A stretch of 64,000 nt of DNA from Spirochaetota bacterium (GCA_029974015.1 JARKUF010000004.1:233922-297921), one strand, 5' to 3'. Shown: positions 9,560-19,832, counted from the stretch's first letter. Made by a program: numbers and translations. Notes: generated from the letters alone by a model not told the origin.

Positions 9560-10300
9560 ATGAAGATTAATCTTGCCTGGGTTCCCAACTCCCTGACCCT
9601 GGGGAACTTGTTTCTCGGTTTTATCTCCATCGTTTATTCCAGCATGGGAAGCGCAAACAACAGCCAGCCTTTCTTTTTTGCTGGGCTCCTTATACTGGGG
9701 GCCGCGCTCTTTGACGGGCTTGACGGCCAGGTGGCCCGGGCCCTCAATGTGACCAGCAACCTGGGGGCGGAGCTCGATTCTCTCGCGGATTGCGTCGCCT
9801 TCGGCGTAGCACCGGGGTTCCTTGCCTACAAGGCCTATCTGACCGGATTGAATGTGACTCACTTCGGTCTGGAAGCCGACCTGGGGGTCCTGGTGGCGGC
9901 GGTATTTCCGCTCTGCGCGGCGTACCGCCTGGCGAGGTTCAACGTGGACCACGCCCCAAACTCGTTCAGCGGGCTTCCGTCGCCCATGGCGGGCATAAGC
10001 GTCGCTCTCGTACCTGTTTGCTTCTCATCGCCCCTGCTTCAAGGAGGTTGGCCAAGAATAATTTTTATCGCCGCTTTTGTGGTTACCGCCCTTCTTATGG
10101 TTTCAACGATCCGTTTTACCAAACCACAGGCGAGCACCATGAAGAACATCACCGGGATAAAGCTCGTCATACTCGTGGCGATTATAGCACTTTTGGTGTT
10201 ATTTTTCAAAAAGTGGACGGTTTTCATCATTATCGGCATGTACATCATGTCCGGGTTTGTGAGCTTCATCATCCAGTTTATTCAGGACCATAAGTACTGA
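9560..10300 (+). CDS. pssA: CDP-diacylglycerol--serine O-phosphatidyltransferase
   Basis: Integral-membrane enzyme making phosphatidylserine, precursor of phosphatidylethanolamine. 246 residues with several hydrophobic helices. The CDP-alcohol phosphotransferase signature DG..AR........G...D...D is seen as FDGLDGQVARAL, LGAELDSLADCVAFG. The start is ATG 9560 after GGGTGGGT, matching the homologous N-terminus (VPNSLTLGNLFLGF), not the longer upstream open frame. moaC follows after 13 nt, probably in the same transcript. No phosphatidylserine decarboxylase gene is in the window. Confidence 0.95.
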   Translation: MKINLAWVPNSLTLGNLFLGFISIVYSSMGSANNSQPFFFAGLLILGAALFDGLDGQVARALNVTSNLGAELDSLADCVAFGVAPGFLAYKAYLTGLNVTHFGLEADLGVLVAAVFPLCAAYRLARFNVDHAPNSFSGLPSPMAGISVALVPVCFSSPLLQGGWPRIIFIAAFVVTALLMVSTIRFTKPQASTMKNITGIKLVILVAIIALLVLFFKKWTVFIIIGMYIMSGFVSFIIQFIQDHKY

Positions 10301-10313
10301 CGGCGGGGCCTCA

Positions 10314-10799
10314 ATGGGGGAATTTTCACATTATGACGGCGAGGGTTCGTCGCGAATGGTGGATGTATCCGGCAAGCCCGTCACTTCCAGGACGGCGTCA
10401 GCGGAGGCCGTGGTGCGGATGGACCAGGAGACCGTCCGGCTTATTAAGGAGAAACTGATTCCAAAGGGGAATGTATTTGAAGTGGCGAAAATCGCCGGCA
10501 TCCTCGCTGCAAAAAAAACGCACGAGCTTATTCCGATGTGTCATCCCCTCCAGCTTCACTTTGTAGATATTTCGCTTGTAATTGATGAAAGGAGGGGGGG
10601 GGTTGCCATAACATCAGAAGTGCGTCTTGAAGGGAAGACGGGGGCCGAGATGGAAGCGCTTGTGGCCGTGACAGTGGCCGCTCTTACGGTATACGATATG
10701 TGTAAGGCTGTGGACAAATCCATGTCGATAGAAGAAGGAAGGCTGTTGCTTAAAAAAGGCGGGAAAAGCGATTTTTTGGCGAAAAATAATGGGACATAA
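10314..10799 (+). CDS. moaC: Cyclic pyranopterin monophosphate synthase
   Basis: Second enzyme of molybdenum-cofactor synthesis; with MoaA it converts GTP to cyclic pyranopterin monophosphate. 161 residues, normal length. Signatures: MVDVSGKPVTSRTASAEA near the N-terminus, KKTHELIPMCHPLQL and GAEMEALVAVTVAALTVYDM with the conserved Lys-Asp-rich end (CKAVDKSM). No other moa or moe genes are in the window. It follows pssA closely, though the two pathways are unrelated. Confidence 0.96.
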   Translation: MGEFSHYDGEGSSRMVDVSGKPVTSRTASAEAVVRMDQETVRLIKEKLIPKGNVFEVAKIAGILAAKKTHELIPMCHPLQLHFVDISLVIDERRGGVAITSEVRLEGKTGAEMEALVAVTVAALTVYDMCKAVDKSMSIEEGRLLLKKGGKSDFLAKNNGT

Positions 10800-10947
10800 G
10801 CTGCGGATACGCATGATTTTGGGATACCCTTGATGTGCGTCAGTGTATGGTTTTTTTCACTTTTTTTTATGTGGGCATATCAACATCATATTTTACTTTA
10901 AACGCTTATATTCTTCACTAAACTTATTTAATCGACAATAATTATGC

Positions 10948-10977
10948 TTGCTTAATACACAAAAGAAATTATATTAT
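10948..10977 (+). promoter_or_regulatory. Predicted groE promoter
   Basis: TTGCTT, an 18-nt spacer, TATTAT in an AT-rich stretch; transcription would start near 10984. The CIRCE operator covers the first transcribed bases, the usual arrangement for HrcA repression. Confidence 0.7.
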
Positions 10978-10986
10978 TAATACTCT

Positions 10987-11014
10987 GTTAGCACTCGTTT
11001 AAGTGAGTGCTAAC
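10987..11014. promoter_or_regulatory. CIRCE operator (HrcA binding site)
   Basis: Perfect 10-bp inverted repeat GTTAGCACTC / GAGTGCTAAC, the conserved CIRCE heat-shock operator, upstream of groES. The central spacer is 8 nt; the usual consensus has 9. Repression by HrcA, relieved on heat shock, is expected; hrcA itself is not in the window. Confidence 0.95.
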
Positions 11015-11104
11015 AAAAACCTCGATCTACTACGTAACCTAACTACTAAAATATACCGCTTGGTTATTGGAGTAGAGATCATTAATTTTTTAAGGAGGCG
11101 TACA

Positions 11105-13074
<1,970 letters not shown>

Positions 13075-13099
13075 AATAACGGCTTATGTATGCCGCTGG

Positions 13100-13137
13100 A
13101 AGGGGCGACCCACAAAAATGGGCGCCCCTTTCTTTTT
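13100..13137 (+). terminator. groE operon terminator
   Basis: Stem AAGGGGCG / CGCCCCTT, extended by ACCCA / TGGG pairing, followed by TCTTTTT. Confidence 0.88.
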
Positions 13138-13167
13138 AAAAGTTAAGGGCGGTTATAAAAAACTACT

Positions 13168-13336
13168 GGGAACCTCAAAAATTAAATTTTTGAGGTCCAT
13201 ATAAATTGTAACTATCGGCACACTCAGGACTTGGGTTTTTCCGCACGCCAAAGGCTGGCGGGAAGGCCTAATTGCTGTATATTTCAGTAATTATATTTTA
13301 TGGGAAACTAAAAACAATAAATTTTTAGGACTTCCC
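13168..13336. repeat. Dispersed palindromic repeat, copy 3 (double-armed, 169 bp)
   Basis: The only copy with both long arms. It opens with an AT hairpin (GGGAACCTCAAAAATT / AAATTTTTGAGGTCC), then TTGTAACTATCGGC and ACTCAGGACTT, the GC hairpin, and then the mirrored arm (diverged) ending in AATTTTTAGGACTTCCC. The complete element therefore reads as one large imperfect palindrome, a likely ancestor of the ~120-bp copies. Confidence 0.88.
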
Positions 13337-13362
13337 TTAAGAATATTTTGAACGGGGCGGAA

Positions 13363-13869
13363 ATGAATGAAGAAGGTTTGAAGTCAAAACTTCGAAAATT
13401 ACCGAACAGATCGGACCATAACTGTTTTGGCTGCAGTTCCACAAACACCATGGGGCTGGGGCTTGAGTTTTTTACCGACGAAAAAACGGTTTTCACCTTC
13501 GTGAAGGTCCCCCTTCACATGTGCGGTTGGGAGAAGATGGTGCACGGGGGAATCATCTCGACGATTTTAGACGAGATCATGAGTTGGACGGCAATCCATC
13601 AGCTTAAAACTTTCATTCTTACGAAGTCGATGACGGTGGATTTTTTAAAACCGGTGTTTACGGATGAGGAACTCCGTGCCGAGGGGAATGTGGTGGAGCA
13701 AACCGGTCCCCGGGAGGCGATTGTGGAGGGCAGGCTCTATACGAGTGAAGGAAAACTAAGCGCGAAATCCCGGGGAGTCTTCGCCCTGGTGATGCCGGAT
13801 TTTCTAAAAAAGATTGGCGTTTTCAAGGACGAAGACGTTGAGGCCGTTGAACGTCTTTTGAAAAGCTAA
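13363..13869 (+). CDS. PaaI-family (hotdog-fold) thioesterase
   Basis: 168 residues. Contains the hotdog-fold core MVHGGIISTILDEIMSWTA, where the HGG and the following Glu/Asp are typical of acyl-CoA thioesterases of the PaaI/YiiD type. The N-terminal NCFGCSSTNTMGLGLEF is a common entry to this family. An ATG at 13363 after GGGGCGG is preferred to the upstream TTG at 13348. Substrate unknown. The stop codon overlaps by 4 nt the end of the convergent glycosyltransferase gene. Confidence 0.85.
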   Translation: MNEEGLKSKLRKLPNRSDHNCFGCSSTNTMGLGLEFFTDEKTVFTFVKVPLHMCGWEKMVHGGIISTILDEIMSWTAIHQLKTFILTKSMTVDFLKPVFTDEELRAEGNVVEQTGPREAIVEGRLYTSEGKLSAKSRGVFALVMPDFLKKIGVFKDEDVEAVERLLKS

Positions 13870-14843
13870 CGTGTTTTTTTAAGGTTCACCAGCGCCTTTA
13901 CGGTGTACGGCGTTTTGTCCTGAGACTCATGATAAATCCGGATTAGTATCTCCGCGAGAATGCCGAGCATGATAAACATGAAGCTCATCAGGATGAGGAG
14001 CACCGTAAAGATGAGGAGAGGGTTTCTATTCATCGAAAGTCCGTGGGTGAACTTCATGATGATGACCGCAACTCCGGAAACCGCGCTGAGGCCGAAGAGC
14101 ACAAGCCCGGCCCCTCCGAAGACGTAGATGGGTTTCGTGGAAAAGGACCCCATGAACTTTACCGTGATTAGGTCGAGAATCACTTTAAATGTGCGTTTTA
14201 TGCCGTACTTCGACTTCCCAAACCTGCGGGCGTGGTGCTGGACGGGAATCTCGGCAATGCGGGCCCCCACCCATGATGCATGGACTGGAATAAACCGGTG
14301 CATCTCGCCGTAAAGCTTCACCTGGCGCAGCACTTCTCCGCGGTATGCCTTGAGGGAGCATCCGAGGTCGTGGAGGGGGACGCCGCTTACCCTGGAGATG
14401 AGCCAGTTTGCCATGCGAGACGGTATTTTTCGGGAGATGAGCTTGTCCTTACGGTCCTTGCGCCATCCGCTCACCACGTCGTAACCCTCATGGATTTTAT
14501 CGACCATGCGGGCTATGTCTCCCGCGTCGTTTTGCAGGTCCGAGTCCATGAAGATGATGATGTCACCGGAGGAGTGGTCGATCCCGGCGGCCATGGCGGC
14601 TGTCTGGCCGAAGTTTCGACGGAACTGGACAATCTTGACGCGTCGGTCTTTTCTCGCTATTTCATTCAGTATTGCGACGGACCGGTCAATGCTGCCGTCA
14701 TCTACGAAAATGATCTCATATTTCAGCTTCGCGCCATCCAGGTTGTCGGTGATGTTTTTATACTGGAGCGCGATGTTCTCCTCCTCATTGTACACGGGAA
14801 GCACGATGGATATGGAATTGTCTGGGTTATTTTTCTTTTTCAT
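13866..14843 (-). CDS. Family 2 glycosyltransferase with C-terminal membrane helices
   Basis: 325 residues. The GT2 domain runs to about residue 230: ISIVLPVYNEEENI, FVDDGSIDRS (nucleotide-sugar binding), IIFMDSDLQND (DXD-type metal site) and the acceptor region. Two hydrophobic segments follow near residues 240-265 and 275-305, as in dolichol-phosphate-mannose synthase-like and GtrB/ArnC-like enzymes that load a sugar onto a polyprenyl phosphate. Sugar and acceptor cannot be read from sequence. Monocistronic and convergent with the thioesterase gene. Confidence 0.88.
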   Translation of the reverse strand: MKKKNNPDNSISIVLPVYNEEENIALQYKNITDNLDGAKLKYEIIFVDDGSIDRSVAILNEIARKDRRVKIVQFRRNFGQTAAMAAGIDHSSGDIIIFMDSDLQNDAGDIARMVDKIHEGYDVVSGWRKDRKDKLISRKIPSRMANWLISRVSGVPLHDLGCSLKAYRGEVLRQVKLYGEMHRFIPVHASWVGARIAEIPVQHHARRFGKSKYGIKRTFKVILDLITVKFMGSFSTKPIYVFGGAGLVLFGLSAVSGVAVIIMKFTHGLSMNRNPLLIFTVLLILMSFMFIMLGILAEILIRIYHESQDKTPYTVKALVNLKKTR

Positions 14844-14934
14844 TGTGTCCTCTGATTGGTATCATCCCTGGGAAGTAATAAAAAATTCACGGGGCCCCTC
14901 ATTTGTCAATCGGTAAATCTGGGGCGCCATTATT

Positions 14935-15309
14935 TCAGCCCAGCCCTCTTTGCTCAAGCTCCTCTTCGGTGAAACCGAAAAAATGTCCCAGCTCGTGTAT
15001 TATGGTCATGCGGATTTCTTCCCTGAGTTCCGGGAGCGATTCGGCCATCTCCCCCAAAGGTTTCCAGAAGAGGGTAATCTGGTCAGGAATAATGTTTGCG
15101 TAGTCGACGCCCCGCTGAGGAAGAGGAGTCCCCTCATAAAGCCCCAGAAGATCGTCCGTGTATGGCTCTCCGGGTATCCGGGGAGGCCGGTCCTCCACGG
15201 CAAACAATACGTCCCTGGCGTGTGAGCGCAGTTCTTCGGGTAGGGAGGAAATCACCTGGGAGGCCGTGTGCGCGACCAGGTTTTCAAAGCGTTTTCTTGA
15301 TATTCGCAT
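14935..15309 (-). CDS. Metallopeptidase-like family protein (minimal zincin)
   Basis: 124 residues. The zinc motif HELGHFFGF (HExxH) lies close to the C-terminus, followed by TEEELEQRG, as in the small zincin_1 family. No signal peptide, so cytoplasmic. An ATG at 15309 (MRISRKRFENLV) matches the usual family N-terminus and is preferred to an in-frame TTG 30 nt upstream. Natural substrates of this family are unknown. Confidence 0.85.
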   Translation of the reverse strand: MRISRKRFENLVAHTASQVISSLPEELRSHARDVLFAVEDRPPRIPGEPYTDDLLGLYEGTPLPQRGVDYANIIPDQITLFWKPLGEMAESLPELREEIRMTIIHELGHFFGFTEEELEQRGLG

Positions 15310-15409
15310 AGAAGACGTCCCGACCTGGGTATTGGTCAAGATTATTCAATACACGGCACTTTCGATTTTTCAAGGACTTTAAAATGCGGTATGTCAGGAA
15401 TGTCTCTTG

Positions 15410-15565
15410 TGAACCTCATAATTAATGGTCAGTTACTAAAACCAGGTTTTCCCGCCCGCAGAAGGCAAGCAGGAAAGCATAATTGGTGAATATGCGAACA
15501 GTCACATTTTATAGGAACCTAAAAATCTTAGTTTTTAGGTCTTCGCATAATTATTAGAGGTTGCC
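15410..15565 (+). repeat. Dispersed palindromic repeat, copy 4a plus a solitary element end
   Basis: A partial left arm (GTGAACCTCAT), a GC hairpin remnant (CCCGCCCGCAGAAGGC), TATGCGAACAGTCAC and an AT hairpin ending TTTTTAGGTCTTC at 15546. This is followed by an isolated inverted end, TTATTAGAGGTTGCC, at 15551-15565. Four bases (ATAA) separate it from the next copy. Confidence 0.75.
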
Positions 15566-15569
15566 ATAA

Positions 15570-15688
15570 GGCATCCTCTAATAATTGGGTTTTCCCTCCC
15601 GCCTTCGGCGGGCGGGAAAATCTAAGTCTTGAGTATATCAGCAGTTACAAATCATGGGAACCTTAAAAAATGATTTTTAGAGGTTTCC
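15570..15688 (+). repeat. Dispersed palindromic repeat, copy 4b (near full length)
   Basis: Starts GGCATCCTCTAATAATTGGG, then the GC hairpin with TTC loop, AAGTCTTGAGTATATCAGC, AGTTACAAATCATGGG and an AT-rich end finishing AGAGGTTTCC; 119 bp. Confidence 0.9.
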
Positions 15689-15761
15689 GTAATATATTTC
15701 CAGAAGAATACCTATACATTAATATAGTATTTTAATTGACATTAAAAAGGAGGAAGGTACG

Positions 15762-15980
15762 ATGTGCTCTATCATGGAGATAAGTAATTCTCAAGCACTG
15801 GTCCGGGCCGAGGTTTTTTCCCAGTGGGGGCCGTTAAAATATTTATTTTTGGGAAAAAAATTCAGTTTCCTTCGAGGAAGATTCGTATTAATAATGGGGG
15901 AAGAGCTTTGTCCTAGGCCGGAAATTTACAGTTGCGAAAATTGCGTACCCCCTGATATTATGTCGTTATACTTTTTTTAA
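15762..15980 (+). CDS. Small ORF directly before recA (doubtful)
   Basis: 72 codons beginning MCSIMEISNSQ, with a very good AAGGAGG 8 nt before the ATG; its stop is 9 nt before recA. The residues show no signal peptide or motif, though there are Cys residues near the end (YSCENC). It could be a real small protein, a translated leader affecting recA, or chance. The strong ribosome-binding site is the main support. Confidence 0.3.
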   Translation: MCSIMEISNSQALVRAEVFSQWGPLKYLFLGKKFSFLRGRFVLIMGEELCPRPEIYSCENCVPPDIMSLYFF

Positions 15981-15989
15981 GAGGTTGCC

Positions 15990-17030
15990 ATGGCTGAGCA
16001 GAAGGATTTGAACCAGAAAACGCAGGCCCTTGAATCTGCAATACTGCAGATAGAGAAGCAGTTCGGCAAGGGTGCAATAATGAAACTTGGAGACGATTCG
16101 GCGAAGGTGAAGATCCCGGCGGTCCCCACGGGGGCCATCGCCCTAGATCTTGCCCTTGGCATTGGAGGTATCCCTAGGGGGAGGGTTACGGAAATATTCG
16201 GGCCTGAATCGTCGGGGAAAACGACTCTTACTCTTCAGGTGGTAGCGGAATCCCAGAAACAGGGCGGCATCGCCGCCTTTGTGGACGCCGAACATGCTCT
16301 GGACCCCAATTATGCCAGAAAGCTTGGCGTCAACACCGACGAACTCCTGGTTTCGCAGCCCGACACCGGAGAGGAGGCCCTGGAAATAACCGAGGCCCTG
16401 GTGCGGTCCGGCGCCATAGATATTATCGTGGTCGATTCTGTGGCGGCCCTGGTGCCAAAGGCGGAGATCGAGGGGGAGATGGGGGACTCCCACATGGGAC
16501 TCCAGGCGCGCCTGATGAGCCAGGCCCTCAGAAAACTCACGGGTATCATCGCCAAATCAAATACCAGCGTAATTTTCATAAATCAGATCCGCCACAAGAT
16601 CGGCGTGATGTTCGGCTCGCCTGAAACAACCACTGGAGGTAACGCCCTGAAGTTTTATTCATCGGTGCGCCTCGACATACGAAGAATAGAAACGCTGAAA
16701 AACGGCGAGGAACCTGTGGGAAACCGTGTCAGAGTGAAGGTGGTGAAGAACAAAGTGGCGCCTCCCTTCAAGCAGGCGGAGTTCGACATCATGTACGATT
16801 CAGGCATCTGCCGCAACGGCGGAATCCTCGACCTGGCGGTAAAACATGATATCGTGAAAAAATCAGGGACATGGTACTCCTACGGCGATGATCGGATCGG
16901 CCAGGGTAGGGAGAACGCGAAGCAATTTCTCAAGGACAACGGCAATATCGCCCAGGATATCGAAAGAAAAATTCTCATCACGTATGGAATCATAACGGAT
17001 GAGCGAGCCGAGGCGGTCGGCGAAAAATGA
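15990..17030 (+). CDS. recA: Recombinase RecA
   Basis: DNA strand-exchange protein and co-protease for the SOS response. 346 residues, normal length. Walker [50 protein letters not shown]; ending in an acidic tail region. The ribosome-binding site AAGAGG lies within TTTAAGAGGTTGCC just before the ATG, a string almost identical to an end of the dispersed repeat. map follows at 17056, so recA, map and folE2 may be one transcript. I found no convincing LexA operator. Confidence 0.98.
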   Translation: MAEQKDLNQKTQALESAILQIEKQFGKGAIMKLGDDSAKVKIPAVPTGAIALDLALGIGGIPRGRVTEIFGPESSGKTTLTLQVVAESQKQGGIAAFVDAEHALDPNYARKLGVNTDELLVSQPDTGEEALEITEALVRSGAIDIIVVDSVAALVPKAEIEGEMGDSHMGLQARLMSQALRKLTGIIAKSNTSVIFINQIRHKIGVMFGSPETTTGGNALKFYSSVRLDIRRIETLKNGEEPVGNRVRVKVVKNKVAPPFKQAEFDIMYDSGICRNGGILDLAVKHDIVKKSGTWYSYGDDRIGQGRENAKQFLKDNGNIAQDIERKILITYGIITDERAEAVGEK

Positions 17031-17055
17031 CAGTCATTGCCCAGGGCGGCAGGTC

Positions 17056-17817
17056 TTGAACATCAACAACAGAATCCGGTTGAAGACCCGGGACGATATC
17101 ATGCGTATCGCCGAGGCGGGTAGGATCATCGCCGAAATTTATACGTACCTAAGGGGACAGACTTTGGAGGGGATTTCCACTCTTGAGCTTGACGCCATGG
17201 TTGAGTCGAAAATTTTGAAAGCGAAGGCCCGCCCCTCATTCAAAACCGTACCGAATTACAGCCACGCCACCTGCATCTCCGTCAACGATGAGGTGGTCCA
17301 CGGCGTGCCGTTGAAAAGGAAAAAAATCAAGGATGGCGATATAGTCAAGATTGATATTGGCGTGGTGAAGAACGGGTATTTCGCCGATTCCTGCCGGACA
17401 TTCGAGGTGGGGCATATCTCCGAAAGGGCGGGGCGCCTCGTCGCAGCGACGAGGGAGGCCCTCGCGATCGGCATCGCCGAGATCCTGCCAGGGAAACGGC
17501 TGGGGGACATCGGCTGGTCCATACAGCAGTTCGCCGAGGGGAACGGGTATACCGTGGTCCGTGATTTCACCGGCCACGGCGTAGGCTTCGCCGTCCACGA
17601 ACATCCGAATGTGCCCCATTTCGGTAGGAAAAATTCGGGCCTTGTTCTCAGGGAGGGCCTTGTACTTGCCATTGAGCCTATGCTGAACGAAGGATCGGAG
17701 AAAGTCATTACCCTGGAGGACGGATGGACCACCGTCACTGCCGACGGAAAGCTCTCCGCGCAATTTGAGCACACCGTGGCGATCACCTCCGACGGCCCTC
17801 TCGTGCTTACGGAGTGA
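17056..17817 (+). CDS. map: Methionine aminopeptidase type I
   Basis: Removes N-terminal Met from nascent proteins. 253 residues from a TTG start at 17056, chosen because the homologous N-terminus (RIRLKTRDDIMRIAEAG) begins here. Metal ligands are visible: Asp in KIDIGVVKNGYFADSC (both Asp), His in FTGHGVG, Glu in LAIEPML and Glu in QFEHTVAIT; the substrate His is in HATCISVNDEVVHG. It lies 25 nt after recA and is followed immediately by folE2. Confidence 0.95.
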   Translation: MNINNRIRLKTRDDIMRIAEAGRIIAEIYTYLRGQTLEGISTLELDAMVESKILKAKARPSFKTVPNYSHATCISVNDEVVHGVPLKRKKIKDGDIVKIDIGVVKNGYFADSCRTFEVGHISERAGRLVAATREALAIGIAEILPGKRLGDIGWSIQQFAEGNGYTVVRDFTGHGVGFAVHEHPNVPHFGRKNSGLVLREGLVLAIEPMLNEGSEKVITLEDGWTTVTADGKLSAQFEHTVAITSDGPLVLTE

Positions 17818-17822
17818 CATTC

Positions 17823-18608
17823 ATGCCGAGAAAACACCTGCGTGATTTACAGTCCGAGGAGGACCGGCGGAACCTGCCAATCAACAAGGTAGGGGTAAAG
17901 AACATATCGTACCCAATAGTGGTCCTCGACAAGGCCGAAGGAGAACAGCACACTGTTGCACGGGTGAACATGTACGTGGACCTGCCCCACAATTTCCGGG
18001 GCACCCACATGAGCCGCTTCGTTGAGCTTTTAAACCGTTATCGCCGCGGCATTAGCACTTTGAATATCCGTGACATCCTCGCTGAGATGAAATCCCAGCT
18101 TTCCGCCGCTACGGCCCATTTCGAGATCGAGTTTCCCTACTTTATCACGAAGCGCGCTCCGATTTCCATGGAAGAGGCGAAAATGGAATACACCTGCCGA
18201 CTCACCGGGAATTCAAGCGTTGATTACTATACCCTCGAGGTCAGGGTCCCCGTGCTTTCCCTCTGTCCCTGTTCAAAGGAAATCAGCGCCTACGGAGCGC
18301 ACAACCAGCGGTCCATTATCACCATCACCATCAAAGCCAGAGACCGTATTTGGATCGAAGACGTCGTTAAGCTGGCGGAGGAATCGGCGAGTTCGGAAAT
18401 TTATTCCATTTTAAAGCGGGAAGATGAGAAATACATCACGGAGAGGGCATACGACAACCCGATGTTCGTGGAGGACATGGTGCGAAGCGCCGCAGAAAAG
18501 CTCCAAACGATGGACGGCATTTTATGGTTTTCGGTCGAATCGGAAAACATGGAGTCGATCCACAACCATTCTGCTTACGCGATGATTGAACACGAAATTG
18601 GACCTTGA
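17823..18608 (+). CDS. folE2: GTP cyclohydrolase FolE2 (type IB)
   Basis: Converts GTP to dihydroneopterin triphosphate for folate and, in organisms with the pathway, for queuosine (queC is present at 45 kb). 261 residues; conserved LSLCPCSKEIS and YGAHNQRS lie in the catalytic region. ATG 17823 has GGAG 8 nt upstream; an in-frame GTG at 17814 overlapping the map stop is less likely. FolE2 does not resemble zinc-dependent FolE1 in sequence, and in other bacteria can use other metals. Confidence 0.94.
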   Translation: MPRKHLRDLQSEEDRRNLPINKVGVKNISYPIVVLDKAEGEQHTVARVNMYVDLPHNFRGTHMSRFVELLNRYRRGISTLNIRDILAEMKSQLSAATAHFEIEFPYFITKRAPISMEEAKMEYTCRLTGNSSVDYYTLEVRVPVLSLCPCSKEISAYGAHNQRSIITITIKARDRIWIEDVVKLAEESASSEIYSILKREDEKYITERAYDNPMFVEDMVRSAAEKLQTMDGILWFSVESENMESIHNHSAYAMIEHEIGP

Positions 18609-18665
18609 ATACTTCCCGGTAGCGATACGGTTTCCCTCCATCGTCAAATATGTACGTGGCCCCAT

Positions 18666-19433
18666 TCAGTACTTCTTCGTTTCAAGGTCGGCTTCGAAGA
18701 GCCTGCGGGGGATGATGAAAAAAAGCATCAGGAGAGTAAGGCTGACGATGATGAAGATCGTCATGACGATTATAAGAAGCATGTTGTTTTTCAGCTCGTC
18801 GATCCTCTTGAGTGACACTCCTACCCTGAAGGACCCCCAATGCTTTTCGTTGATGAAGACCGGTGATGCGATGTCCCAGATGTATTCACCCGTGTCGCGC
18901 GGGTAGAACTGTTCTATGGTTTTGGGACCGTTGTACCTGGCGGCCTTAAGGCCCACCGGATCATCGAACTTACGCTTTGAGCGGCTGAATTTCAGGTTGA
19001 ATGCTGTATCTTTTGTTGCGGGTTTAGAGAATGTCGTATTGTGTGTGGGAGCGTATCCGTTACTATCGACCAGCACTGAGTAGACAAGATCCTTGTCTAA
19101 GATCAAGAATTGGTCTTGGAATTTATGAATGTGCCTGTCGAGAATGTCGTCATATCTTGTGGTGTACCGTTTTGGGTGACTTCCGGGTATTTCGTTGTAG
19201 TTTGTGTCGAAAAGGTCCTGCTCGCTTATTATCCGGGCTTCCAAGAGCAGTTTCATCATTTTGGCGGTTGCTTTAGCGCCAAGCTGGGACTCTACCCTGC
19301 ACTTGTCCAAAAGCTGTTGCTCTATGCTTCCAAAAATGTTTGAAATGATGAAATAGGAGCCAAGGCACAGGAGCAGGGATATGCTCAGTATTATCGACAT
19401 TTTCTGTTTTACATTCATGCTTTCTTTCCTCAC
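18666..19433 (-). CDS. Membrane-anchored periplasmic sensor domain without output domain
   Basis: 255 residues: a membrane helix near residues 10-30 (ILSISLLLCLGSYFIISNIF), a periplasmic domain of about 180 residues, a second helix (LLIIVMTIFIIVSLTLLMLF) and a short basic tail. The periplasmic part contains DSNGYAPTHNTTFS, a motif common in the Cache-like sensor domain of methyl-accepting chemotaxis proteins. No HAMP, methyl-accepting, kinase or cyclase domain follows, so it ends where signalling would begin. It may partner another protein or be a remnant; the frame is intact. Convergent with folE2. Confidence 0.75.
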   Translation of the reverse strand: MRKESMNVKQKMSIILSISLLLCLGSYFIISNIFGSIEQQLLDKCRVESQLGAKATAKMMKLLLEARIISEQDLFDTNYNEIPGSHPKRYTTRYDDILDRHIHKFQDQFLILDKDLVYSVLVDSNGYAPTHNTTFSKPATKDTAFNLKFSRSKRKFDDPVGLKAARYNGPKTIEQFYPRDTGEYIWDIASPVFINEKHWGSFRVGVSLKRIDELKNNMLLIIVMTIFIIVSLTLLMLFFIIPRRLFEADLETKKY

Positions 19434-19574
19434 GATGTTTCCGTGGCTGTTTGTGTCATGTAGTATGCGTGACCGCGTTGTGCAATCAAAAAAAGGTATT
19501 GACAGCGGACATTGGTATTGGTTAATTTCTCAAAATGATATATTATTATTGATACTGTCAAATCTTTTTATTCT

Positions 19575-19694
19575 GGGAACATGTAAAAATTAAATTTTTC
19601 AGATTCCCAAAGATTGTAACTGCTGTCAATCTCAGTATTTGGTTTTTCCGCCCGCCTTCGGCGGGCGGAAAAACCAAATAATTTGGAGGTTGCC
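19575..19694 (-). repeat. Dispersed palindromic repeat, copy 5a (reverse orientation)
   Basis: Reads AT hairpin first (GGGAACATGTAAAAATT / CAGATTCCC), then TTGTAACTGCTGTCAATCTC, a perfect GC hairpin (CCGCCCGCC-TTC-GGCGGGCGG) and the GGAGGTTGCC end; 120 bp. Confidence 0.9.
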
Positions 19695-19797
19695 TGCCGG
19701 CAGTCTTGGCAGTTATGTTTTCCCGCTGGCCAAAGGTGAGTGGAAAACCAAATTTTTGAAGGTTATCGAGTGTCAATAATTTCAAGTTGGGAGGTGG
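19695..19797. repeat. Dispersed palindromic repeat, decayed copy 5b
   Basis: GGCAGTTATGTTTTCCCGC, a degenerate GC hairpin with CCAAAGG loop, AAACCAAATTTTTGAAGGTT, then a weak tail to GGGAGG. It directly abuts copy 5a. Confidence 0.6.
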
Positions 19798-19805
19798 AAA
19801 AAAAC

Positions 19806-19832
19806 TTGACAGCAACAGGGTGTTTTTAAAAT
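19806..19832 (+). promoter_or_regulatory. Candidate tRNA-cluster promoter
   Basis: TTGACA followed after 15 nt by TAAAAT, about 50 nt upstream of the first tRNA. The spacing is short, so this is tentative. A second TTGACA...TTAATT pair (17-nt spacer) occurs at 19498-19526. Confidence 0.45.

Noticed and set aside
9164..9952. 262-codon minus-strand frame over ddl and pssA
   Set aside because: Shadow of two conserved genes, and it crosses a predicted promoter.
15990..17030. LexA/SOS box upstream of recA
   Set aside because: I looked for a palindromic operator in 15690-15989 and saw none that clearly fits a known consensus.
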